Source: Dendrophyllia cribrosa
Lineage: Eukaryota > Cnidaria > Anthozoa > Scleractinia > Dendrophylliidae
Direction: 5' to 3'
Length of the DNA stretch: 64,000 nucleotides
NCBI GenBank assembly: GCA_024195265.1
Contig: JAJLRJ010000010.1
Coordinates: 29,655,176 to 29,719,175 of the forward strand
Shown here: positions 25,601 to 37,500 of the stretch, piece by piece
How the letters are laid out: each line of letters starts with the position of its first letter
Position numbering within the stretch: the first letter of the stretch is position 1
Position numbers and translations under genes: made by a program
The notes under the pieces: generated by a model
The model's database searches: none
The model's input: the letters and a program-made list of their open reading frames with translations, nothing else
What the model was told of the DNA's origin: nothing

Positions 25601-28600
25601 AAATCTTTATGAAGTGGTCAATTCATTTTATAAACTTTGATTTCATATTTTGGTCTTTACTGTAGGCTGTATATATATTGTAGTTCATTTTTATCCTTGG
25701 TTCAAATTTTATTTTCCTTTGTTTAAAACTCATTATCATACATTACCATAGCCAAAAACGAAGGAAAATAAAATTTGAACCAAGGATAAAAATGAACTAC
25801 AACATATACACAAGACCTAAGCTTCCTCCACATGCAACTCTGGGGTCTGGGGTCAGTCAGAGTTTTGTCCTCTGCACCAGTCTCTCTTTTAGCCCATTAG
25901 TCGTCTACATTCATGCCAAAAGAGTTGCATGTCGAGGAAGCTAGGAGGTGACAATGTGCCAATTCAATTTCATTTTTCCTACAATCAAATTACTAACCTT
26001 TGTAAAAGGATCCTCCAGTAACAGTTTGAGTTGCTGTGCGGGTGGCTGACCTTCAACATATCTACAATATAGACAGGCAGTTTAGGTAGAATTTTCAAAA
26101 CGTTTTTCACTTATTCTGTTAGAATTGATTCCATGAAGATTATCCCAACTCTATAGAACAATCACTACCCTTGGAATTGTCAAGTTTACAGTTAATAAAT
26201 GTATCTTGTAAAATTCATTAATAATTCATAAGGGTACTAACAAATAGAAATGAGCCATTCCAATCACATAATTACCCTGTATAGGCTAATACAATCTTGA
26301 TAGGAGTGGTTGTATCTAATTTGCATTCCAGATACAACTCACGAGTGGTTGTATCTAATTTACATGTGAATGTGCATTTCACAAGTTGTTTACTACATTC
26401 GCGTCCGTGTTGAATCGGCACTATACATTCACTCGCCTTCGGCTCGTGATTGTATAGGCGGATACAACACTCCCACTCATGTAGTAAACATTACTTATTA
26501 TTACCTTGCATAATACCATTAAGCTATAAAATATTTTTATCTACACATGAAAATCAACTTATTTTGGGAAAGTTGGTAAGTGCTTAAAAGCAAATATTTG
26601 ACGAAGCAATCATTTTTTAAACCCAACCCAGTAGGCATTGGCTCAAGAGTGAGACTGTTTTAAATTACAGTCGAACCCCCTTAATGTGGACACCGAAGGG
26701 ACAGACCCGAGTGTCCCATTATAGAGGTGTCTGTATTATAGAGGTGTCCGTGTTAAAGAGGTAGGGATTGTATGAATTTTGGTATCTTTGGGATCAAGAG
26801 AACTGTCTGTAATAGAGAGGTGTTTGTATTATATATGGAGGTATCAGTAAGGAGACGTTTAACCATACCATTTTAACACTTACTTTATGAAAACAAAGAT
26901 AGTGAATAAATCTAATCTTCATGGTAAAAATAACTTCAAAGTCTGGCTACAGGTCTTTCACCAATTCAGCTGCTAAGCTGTATAATAAACTAAATGTTAT
27001 CACCAAATATGCTCTAGTTCAGTCAGGTCATTTTATACCAACTATTGTTCAGACACATTTAGATTCCAGTAATACTTGTGTATTATAACTTATTTGTAAT
27101 TAGTATTCCTTTTAATTTTAGTGTTTTTAATTTTATAAGTTTACTTTACACCTGTTTGTAATTAGTATTATTGTATTGTTCTTAAATTGTACTATTATTA
27201 ATTTGTATGGACTAACTTTAGATGCACAGCTTCCTTGTAAAAAGTGTCAGCTCTATGAATTCTGTGCCTAATAAAAATCTATCTGTCTTGAAACCTTACC
27301 TACGAAAAGACATAGTTTTTCTGAACATCTCGACTTGTTTGTGGCTCATTTTATCAAGGATATCCTTTCTGTCGTCTGGTGAAGCACAGCAAAGTACACT
27401 CAAAGGACTCTCAAAATAGTGCTCCATCAAACAAAACTAAAAGAAAACAAACATATTTCTAAAACTTCAAGCATTACAGTGTGACGCACCTTACCGTGTG
27501 AGCACCCAACAAACTTTTTCACAAGTTTTCACGATATCGCCAGCTAATTATTATAACCATTTTCATTACTGTGAATATGTGTGAAGCAATAGAGTGAATA
27601 ATATCTTTGTTTAACAAATTTACACTGGTTTTCCGTGGTGTGGACTCTTATTTACCACGATTTACGTCATCACATGGTCAAAATGTTGTGGACTCACGAG
27701 GTGCAGCCGAGTGAGTCAGCAACAAATTTTGACTATGTGATGACGTAAATCGTGGTAAATAAGAGTCCACACCACGGAAAACCGGTGTAAATTTGTTTTT
27801 TACAACAATATTTAGCAAAAAAATACAAGGAAAATCGAAGTCTTGTTACAAAACATGACAGCAAAGAAAGAGCAAGCGTTGTCTACAACTTTCTCGCAAT
27901 CTGATTGTTTTTTTTTTCAAGCGCGCGTGATGTTAGCGTCAGCACCGTTGTCTGGACTCTCATTTACCACTCACGTCGACCAATCAGATTGCGAGTTTAG
28001 CAGCAATTGTGGTAAAAAACTAATTTGACACCCCTGTGATAGACATGAAGCAACAAGATTACATTACCATTGTGCTCAAATTGCAAGGAGGCATGCCAGT
28101 TAATTGAATTTGCACTCTCTGCTGATTGGTGAAAAAAGTTTGTGTGCACACGGTAAGGCATGTCGCATGGTAACATCCCTAGCCGGGGTTCTTGATGACG
28201 TTTTTCAACAACTGTTGCATTTCCGCCACAAAGTGGTGCATGGCCAACAGGCTTTATTAAGCTCTGTATTGAAGCAATTGCGCAGTCATAACACTTACTA
28301 GTGACAAGTACCTCTCACAGGTGTTAGAAGTTACAGATTCAACTAAGAACACTGCATAGTTACTAGCTAACTGCTGCTTTCTTAGCTTAAGCATGGTTGA
28401 CATGGTAGATGTAAATGTAAGCACAAATAAGATTGAGTAAACATTGTAAAATTCTTAATTAATGTAGACATAAATGTCACTGCACTTGAAATTTAAGTAT
28501 GAATTTTCCATTCTGTCATGCTAATCCTATGCTTCACGTGTGGTCTCTGTGGACATTGCAAAGGTAAGCCCAATACCACAATACCCAAAATAGGTACTAA

Positions 28601-31485
28601 TCATGACTCACTTAAGATTGTCCAGAAAAAAAATCAAATCTGACTATAATATTAAATATAAAACTGATGGTACCTGAAGTCCTCTGGCGAAGTTTTGTAG
28701 AGAAAAATCATGGAAGAGGAAATTCTCATACAGAAATTTAAAAATTCTTGCACCAAGCTTACATGGAAACTTGGCAGTCATCAGCACCTAACACATAATG
28801 ACACTATATTATCACTTAACAATGAATTGGTCTTGTGCAGATTCAACAAGGGCTGGGTGCATATCCCTGAGGGACAAAAATAGATAGGGACCACACCCAT
28901 ACTATCGATCTCAGACGTCCTTGGACAAGGGATTTTTTTCGGCCCGCTTCACGGGCCGTTGGTTTCAGTCTGCGGTTAAAAAAATGTCGTCACGTGATGA
29001 CATTTTTTTGGCTCTGCGGTTTCAAAAATGTTGATCACGTGATGCTTTATTTCGACTTCCCACGGCCGTGAATTATCCCAGACGTTTTTAACGGTTTGTC
29101 TGCTCACGTTAAATTTCCTTGCCACATCACTGTAATTACCCATAAAGAAACCTGTAGTAAAGTCGCCACCGGCCTGTACTATCGTATCTATTATTCCGCT
29201 TCTTATGTCATTGGACAAAGCTTTCCCTGGATGATAGCTTCGGCCGGTTTTACCCCCCAACATCTTTGATCACTTTGCCGGTTTTCTTTTTGGCGCGAGT
29301 AACCGAATGGCGTCACGTGATCAACATTTTTGAAACCGCAGAGCCAAAAAAATGTCATCACGTGACGACATTTTTTTAACCGCAGACTGAAACCAACGGC
29401 CCGTGAAGCGGGCCGAAAAAAATCCCTTGTCCAAGGACGTCTGAGATCGATAGTATTTAAGATTCTGGTGAAGTATACTAGGGCTTCTTTTCAAGATTGA
29501 ATACCAACACTGAATGCAAATATGGCAGCCGATTTATTATTCTTTTATGTGTATGTTAATGAGCCTCACTGACCTTGTTAGCATGTGCAAAATTTAAATG
29601 AATTTTTACTCTAAAATAAGGGTAGCGAGGCTAATAAAATAGAATAATAAAAAAGAATAATAAATTGGCCACCATGTTTGCATTCAGTGTATGGGAATGT
29701 TGTTTTGGCTTAATAATGCATGCTCATTTGAAAGTTAATGTGAACCCATGCCACAAATGAGGGTACTGTAAACATACTGTAAAAGCTCTATTAGGCTCCC
29801 CAGGGGGGCTTATTTAATTTTAGGCCACAAGAAGGGGGAAGGAGGCTTAACTCTTCAACTGAAACTCCCAAGAGTGCCTAAAATCAAAACACAAAGAACA
29901 ATCAAAATGGTACCATGAAAAAGTACTGCTAAAGATGTTTCATTTGAATGGTCACACCATAGGATTTCGTCAACAGACTCAAAAGTTAGAACTACATTAT
30001 ACCTCCATAATAATATTTTGACTCTTGGGGGGGATCCCAAATTCTTTTAGATCACTTGTGTATCGCCGATTCGTTAGGGTATAAATTTTATACCCTTCTG
30101 GACATTGAAAGACCAACTTTTCCCATAAACTGGCTTGATGGAAATCAATTTACTAAATAAATGTTTCAATGCCCTTTTTCAACCAAGCTCTTCTACTAAT
30201 TAATGATCAAAATTTAAAAATGAAAACTGCGCAGAATATCAAATAACCTTGCTGATGATCTCCAGAACACAAATGTGAGATGGCTGAGATTGAAACCTTT
30301 CAATGGACAGCACGCTAGAGACAGCATGTGGAAGAACTCTGTGAATGGTCGTTACAGCTGTCGCGATTCCAAACACTAAAACCAAGGGAAGCTCACTCAA
30401 GTACAGGCTGTAAAAAAGTAAATTATTGCGAATAGTGAGGCTTATACAGTGTACCATATTTACTTGAATTAATGTCCAGGGCATTTATTACAATTCAGTA
30501 TCTTTGAGGAAGTGTTCAGTCAATACAGGAGGCCAGAGTCAATAGAGATGTTTGATTGCAATCACGCATAATAATTGAAGGGCCGAGAGCATAACCAGCC
30601 TATATGACTTTTTGGTCCGTTTTTTTTTTTTCGTCCAAATGAACTGAATTTTTGCATGTGGTCTCCAATTTAATAGAAAACCACAGCCCTATATTTTTTC
30701 CCGCTGGTTTTCGCTTCGTTTTCGAGAAATAACGTATGCAGAAAAACGCAGCGGCGCTTTTGAGATCTTTTGTTGAACGAGAAACAAAAGAAACCTTTTG
30801 TTTTCCCGAACAATGAAATCAGCGAAGCGTCGAATAGCCGCTGGGTGTTCGTTCCGATACAAGTCTTTGTTATTTAAAATTAACGTGGAAAGTTGTTGTT
30901 TCTTCGATGGCGCAAGTGGTTAAGGCGCGGGCCCAGAAAGGTGTCGGGGACGCTGTGGTGCCGGTTCGAGTCGCGAAGCGTCGATCTTTTTTTTTTTTCG
31001 CCATTTCGTCTCTTGTTCTTCTTTTTTAACTTCTCTTCTTTTTTTTTCTTTTCTTTTTCATCATAAACACCATTAAATAAAAGTACAGTCGCGTTGTCGA
31101 TGCTGCTAAAATCAACCGCTATATTAAAAGTTTGTGTCAAAATCTACCTTCGTAGTTTCGGAGAAACGAAAGATTTGGAAATGCCGTTGTTAATGATCTT
31201 CGAGATCTTGATCTGTTCAAAGTGAAGTTTTGAGTAAATTTGAACGTGTCAAGCTTTCAAACAGCGAAATCAACAACCTGAAAAGGGCAGTGAAAGAAGA
31301 TCAATAATAAATAGAAGGTTCCTCAATTTAAAATTAACACAAAATGTTGTTGTTTCTTCGATGGCGCAAGTGGTTAAGGCGCGGGCTCACGAAAGTATCG
31401 GAATTGCTGTGGCGCCGGTTCGAACCGCGGACCGTCGATCAGTTTTTTTTTTTCGCAATTTTGTCTCCTGTACTTATTTTCCATG

Positions 31486-31516
<31 letters not shown>

Positions 31517-34500
31517 CATTAAAACGACCATTACATAAAACTCTCATTGTCAACGCTGCTAAAATTAACTGTTGTTCGTGTTAAAATCTACCTTCAGAGT
31601 TTCGGAGAAAACAAAAGATTTGGAAATGCCGTCGTTATGATCTTCGAGATTTTGATCTGTTTAAAGTGAAGCTTGAGCAATTTTGAATGGGTAAAGCTTT
31701 AAAACAGCGAAATCAACAACCTGAAAACGGCAGTGAACGAAGAACAATATCAGATGGCGACGCGCATGCAATCGACAACACTTTCTAGTGTGGAAGAATG
31801 GAAAGTTCGAATCCTAATATCCGAACGAGCGACATTCGCTTTTCTTATCTTTTTCCTTTTTTCTGCTCCCTGGTTAGAATCTCACGCGAATACGGCCGAT
31901 TCATTTTTGTAAACAACGTACACCACCCTGAACCAAAGTCTTTCATTCGAAAGTCTTTCGGTGTCGAAAATGTAAGATGATATGTTAAGTACAGTTTCTT
32001 CAGCGTTTCTTCGATGGCGCATAAACTGATTAGTGGGCATAGCGTCTGCGAATCGTTTTTTTTCATGAAGCCGGTTAGTCTCACGGTCCGGTCAATCTTT
32101 TTTATTTTTCCCCCTTTTATTTCCCGCTTCGTTTGATAACAGCTAAGACGAAAGCAGCACTGTTGGCACCGCTAATATAACCGGCACACGATGTGAAAAC
32201 AGCAAGCAAAAACGAGCGGCATATCAAGTCACGGATTGTTGGATCCAAACAGACACGAAATCGCAGCCAACCATTATTTCACTTGCCGTATGACAGAGAC
32301 CGGTGAAGTGTCTAGCTTTCCGCACCATTCAAAAATATCAAGTTGCTTTTATGCGCCACATATCCATTGGCATAAATGATGCACCGTACTTCGCTCGTAA
32401 ACAAAATGGCGGATTTTGACATCAAACGTCTACCAGCATAATTTCACTTGCCATGTGACAAAAAGCGGTCAATTCTCAACCTGTTTCCTCAGTTCTTTAA
32501 ACACAACATGAAGTATCTTCAGCGAACCGACACTCCTAAAGGCGAGCGTGACATTGCAGGTGACTGACCCCGGGTGGGAGGAGGTAGGGGGAGGGTTTGA
32601 CCGAGACGTCCCCCTGAAAAATCACCACCGCGCCGATTTATTCACGGCAGTTTCTGCTGAGGCTAGTTGCAAAATACTTTTTTGCTCGTATATGCGCTGG
32701 AATTGCATCCAATGTTTGCTAAACCAACCAAAACCACGCGCGTATGGTTTCATTAAGTAAAAATACGGTAGTATTTATTTCGATAGGTAAAAAAGAATTA
32801 TTTTCAGAAATTAGTTTGAAATATTTACAATAAAATAAAAAGGGATCAGGGCATAACCAACCTATGTTGCTTTTTAGGTCGTTTTTTGTTTTTCTCTCTC
32901 AGATTTGTCCATTTTTGGCATGTGAACTACAAATTAGTTGCAAAACATTGTTCAGAATTTTTTTCTGTTGCTTTTTTCCGTCCTTTGAGAAATAACATGT
33001 GCAAAAAAAATATCTGCATGTCTCCCGCTGAATGCCGATGGAAAAAAAAAGAATCCCAAAGTTTACCCAAATTTCTCGATTTTATGATGATTTTTTACTT
33101 CAGATGGCCAAGTTTGGGCCCGTGCCACTAAATCCCGCTCTAGTTAAAAAAAAAGCAATCCTGAAGTCCATTCCCTCAAAATCACTTCATTTTATCGCCA
33201 AGAGTCAGTCACTAAGATTGACATTAACTCCCTTACGAACCTCCTAGGAAGCACTCCCAGTCCTCTGCTGCCAGCTCATAGCCTTTGCCCACTTTGCCCA
33301 ATTTCAGCCGGCCAGCAAGAACTCACTTTGAGCTGCCCAAAGCTGTATTTCAAGTGCCCGACCACACACAGCGGACCCACCTGCCACTTTTGCAAATCAT
33401 GTCAGGAAATTCTATGGCAAAACCGAGTTTCCACCCAAAAATTATACAAAATAACTAGAAGTCTGGAAGCCCTTTGGATATCGGGCATTTCGACCACACC
33501 ACAGGATAGTGAATGGCCCACAACTCACAATGCTGCCCCTTTTCTGATCCCAAGTGATTCCAGACTTTTCTGCCAGCTTGTTTTGTCCACCACAGCCCAT
33601 TTTCACTTCAAGCACCAAATAGCGCTTTGGGCTGAGGCGCAGCAAGGACTCACACTCATTTCTTCGAGAGGTGCCAGGGACTTTAAGAGCGCCTGTCTGT
33701 AAAAATCAAACATATCGCGGCAAGTGATAAAATTGGATTCTTTTGATATTTTAACGTTAGATAGACTAAGGTATAACAAAAACCACTGGATACCTTTTTC
33801 GGCCAAATATCTTTTTATTTTAAAGAAAAATACAGAAAGCGAAAGTCCGTTAAAATCGCCATTTAAGGCGGAAAATTATTGCACAACTTTGACAGTCTCG
33901 CTTACAAAAACAAGTAGCGCTACGGCATTTAAAACATGAAAATCGTATTTTGCAATCTTTAGTTATCTAAAAGAGTGATTTATGGAATTGTTATGTTGTT
34001 CTTTGCGTGCAAAATAATTTTATTTCGAAGACATATATTTTACTTCTTTAAAAGTACCTCGTAAACAAAACAATTTTTCACCATGTGCTAAACCTTCAAA
34101 CGGATTAAGTTTCTGCTGGTTAATTTTCATAAAGATGATCTCAAGATTTCCGTAAAAATTTCCTTGGGCAAATGATTCAGAGCGACGCGAGAGCATTTCA
34201 AAGTTCGTTAAAATTAAGAGTTATTTGACCTTTGTACGAGGTCAACAATCAATTTGCGGGTCACACAAATATTCTAACTTCTGCTTCTGTATTAACCCAT
34301 TATGAAATTAAAATAGCCACATTGAAAAACATTGCAATTTCCTTACCTCATTTGCGGTAGAAGACAGATTCAGAGACCATTTTTGTGTATAAATCCCTTC
34401 TTCGTTCATCGTATTTTTAGTTTATAACGTCCGATGCACGCCGACAGCGGCCTGCCATGCAAGGTCGCACGCAAACCTCTGTTAAACTTTCGACACATTT

Positions 34501-37500
34501 CAGCATTAAGGCGTCTTATTTAAAGGCTATAGCATTTGTCGAATGTTCTTCGGTTTGAAGTTAACGGATAGATAAATCTAATCACTGCTTGAGAAGTACT
34601 GAATGAACAAACATGTCGGGCCGTTACATGTAAGCCGTGATCGTGACGGCAGTTATTTGTGTCGTCACGCAATGCAGCTGTTCTTCGGCATTTTAGCGGG
34701 GTAGGGGTAGGGCTAAAGAGCTGGAAAACACCGAATTTATGTCTGAAACTCTTGCAGCGGAGAAAAATAAATAGTCTTTTCAGTCACATTTAGCACATTT
34801 AAGCGCTTTTATTCTCTATTGCTCTACTCCGGAAAGATTATTCAGCCATCCTTTTTTTCGTATTGTTTTTTCTTTTTTTTTCTTTTACTGTCTTCATGAA
34901 ATGCAAATGACATCACTAGCTTTTTACCTGATTAAGATCACTGTGGTATTAAGCTAGTTCTGTCCTTTTTTCGTATTGTTTATTTTTTCTTTTTATCAGA
35001 AGGATGCTGTCTTCATGAAACATTATGTGAAAAAGGGAAAATCAGTCTAATATTTGCCACATGCACGGCCCCCAAAATATATCAATTTGTACAGTGCAAC
35101 TAGTGATGTAAACTTTTGTCAAACGTTACACACCGCAACTGATGTTTCCTTTGTCTCTTAATTGACCGAGAAGGAGCCTCAAAAGAGGACTTATTTGGAT
35201 GTTTTCTACTTGTCAATAATCTTACTGTGAGTTTGGGTTACCTGTGGTTCGTGAATTCCGTCGATGATATGTACCATAGATGTGGGGGGGAGGAGGGGGG
35301 GAGGGGGGAGGGGCGAGAGGGAGGGGGGGGGGGGAGTCTCACTGCCCTACTTCAAATTCACGTCATGCCTTAATTCAGAACCATTTGTTGCATTTGTCGG
35401 TGTTACAAACGAAGTAAACCTAAGTATTTTTTTGGCAGTAGCAAAATAATTAGAAACCCGCTCAGATTTTAAAGTTGATAACGAGAGAATATCTAAAAAT
35501 TGAAGAACTTACTAAGTTTAATACAGTATCGCCAATTGTCGAGAAGAAAAATAAATACTGTTTAAATAGTGCAGTTGACAAAAAAGTAAACACTACCTGG
35601 TTTTGCTAATTACCTAGTGTCTTCACTTGAAGGCGGCGCTAAAGTGCATGTTTTTGTACATCAAAGATTCGAGTTCAGTTCTAGGTATTACACAAAAATG
35701 GAAGGCACTTGTTCGTTTAAGTCCTTTGTTGGTGGAGTTTGTGGTTATGACATTCGCGATCGAAAGCGTGGAACGGAAATTGTCCCTTAACTTTTTGCGC
35801 ACAAAGATGAGAGACTGAGGTGAGATCGAACTTATTTTATGTCGAGCAGCGTTTACTAGAAATGTAAAGGAAGTAGTTGTAAACTAAAGTTGTCAGTGGC
35901 GCGGATCTAGGGAAGCGGCCCCTTTCCATTCCTTTTTTGGCGAAGAAAAAGACCCGAGGGACCGAACTTTTTTTCAGGACCATTTTCACTCCCCCTCCCA
36001 CCCCCTCTCCTTATGAGCAAGCTGGATCCGCAACTGGAAATTTATAGTGAAAAAGAGATCACATGCATGATGCTATCCACAGGAAATCCTGGTATACCCA
36101 TCTTTCAGGGGCAGCTCCATCAAGTAGAGCACCTCGACTCGTATGGTAAGAAGGTAAATTTAGGAAACGAGAAAAAGGCATCCAATATGGAAAGCAAGAC
36201 TGGGGAGAGGAGTTAAAAATCGTTGCTCGCAAAAGACTATTGCTACCAATTAATATATTTTAGAACATATTGACTAACGAAGAAAATTAAATGGTGCTGA
36301 AATATATTTCTAAACAGTTATTGTTTTTTTACTTGCTAAAGTGTTTCAATTTAATTGCCTTATCCGCACCCCTACCCCCTTAAATGCAAACAAAACTGCA
36401 TTGCGTGACATAACCGAAAAACGACTGAAAGCAAACGTCCGACATGTTTTGTTTGTACTTCAAAGTAACATTTCAAATCTTTTAGCGCACTACAAAACCG
36501 AGGAACGCTCCAAAAGGTACTTAGCCCTTTGAATAGATGCTGTGATACTGAAAAGTGTCGAAAGTTTAACAAAAATTGGCTGACCCTGTTGTCGTCCGAC
36601 GTTTATCGGACGTTGTAAACAAGACTAAAGGACATACCATGAACGGTGGAAAAAATGCAAGAAAATGATCTCTGGATAAGTCTTCTACAACAAATAAGGT
36701 AAGAAAATTTCAAAACATTTTTTCTATGGGCTACTTTAACCTTATTTGTGTTAAGACATGTGGTGGAAAGTGAAATGTTTGTGTGACCCGCAAATTGATT
36801 GTTGACCTCGTAAGGTCAAATAACTCTTAATTTAACTAACTTTGAAATGCTCTCGCGTCGCTCTGAATCATTTGCCCAAAGAAATTTTTACGGCAATCTT
36901 AAGATCATCTTTATACAAATTACGAGAATTTAGTTTTATCGACTGAGTCGATAAGGTAAATTGACCACCGTAAAAAGATTCAAATAGCTGACGTTTCGAG
37001 CGCTAGCCCTTCGTCGGAGCGAATCAAGGAATTGTGGGTAGTGTGTGGTTTTATATAGTAAGCGGTGGAGCTACGCTATTGGTGGAAATTTGGTGACGTG
37101 AAAAACAAATGTAGATTAGTTGAATGAAAAGCGTTCGTTGATTCCGTGGGGTTTGAGAGTGCCGATTTGAAAGATGATTTTTTGTTCTAGGTTTTTACGG
37201 CTTTCTGTGTTACCCTGGTGTAGGGAAAGGCCGCAGATTGTCATGTGTTGTTTAGAATGGTTAGTAAGATTAAAATGGCGCGCGACTGGTTTGGATGCGT
37301 CTTTGTCATTTTTTTCAACGTCTCGGAGATGTTCACGAAAACGGTCGCCCAGTCTCCTCCCTGTTTCGCCAATGTATATCTTTTTGCAAAAAGTACATGT
37401 TATGCAGTAGATAACATTTACGGAGGTGCATGTAAAACGATCAGTGATTTTAATAGATCGTTTGGGTCCTGTTATTTTGTCCGCGTTGTGAATGAAAGGA

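Noticed and set aside
30902..30984. Functional tRNA gene
   Set aside because: A- and B-box-like sequences are present, but acceptor and anticodon stems do not pair.
33328..33702. 124-codon Cys/His-containing frame in the foldback arm
   Set aside because: Several CxxC pairs look zinc-finger-like at first, but spacing fits no family I know and the matching right arm does not preserve the frame.
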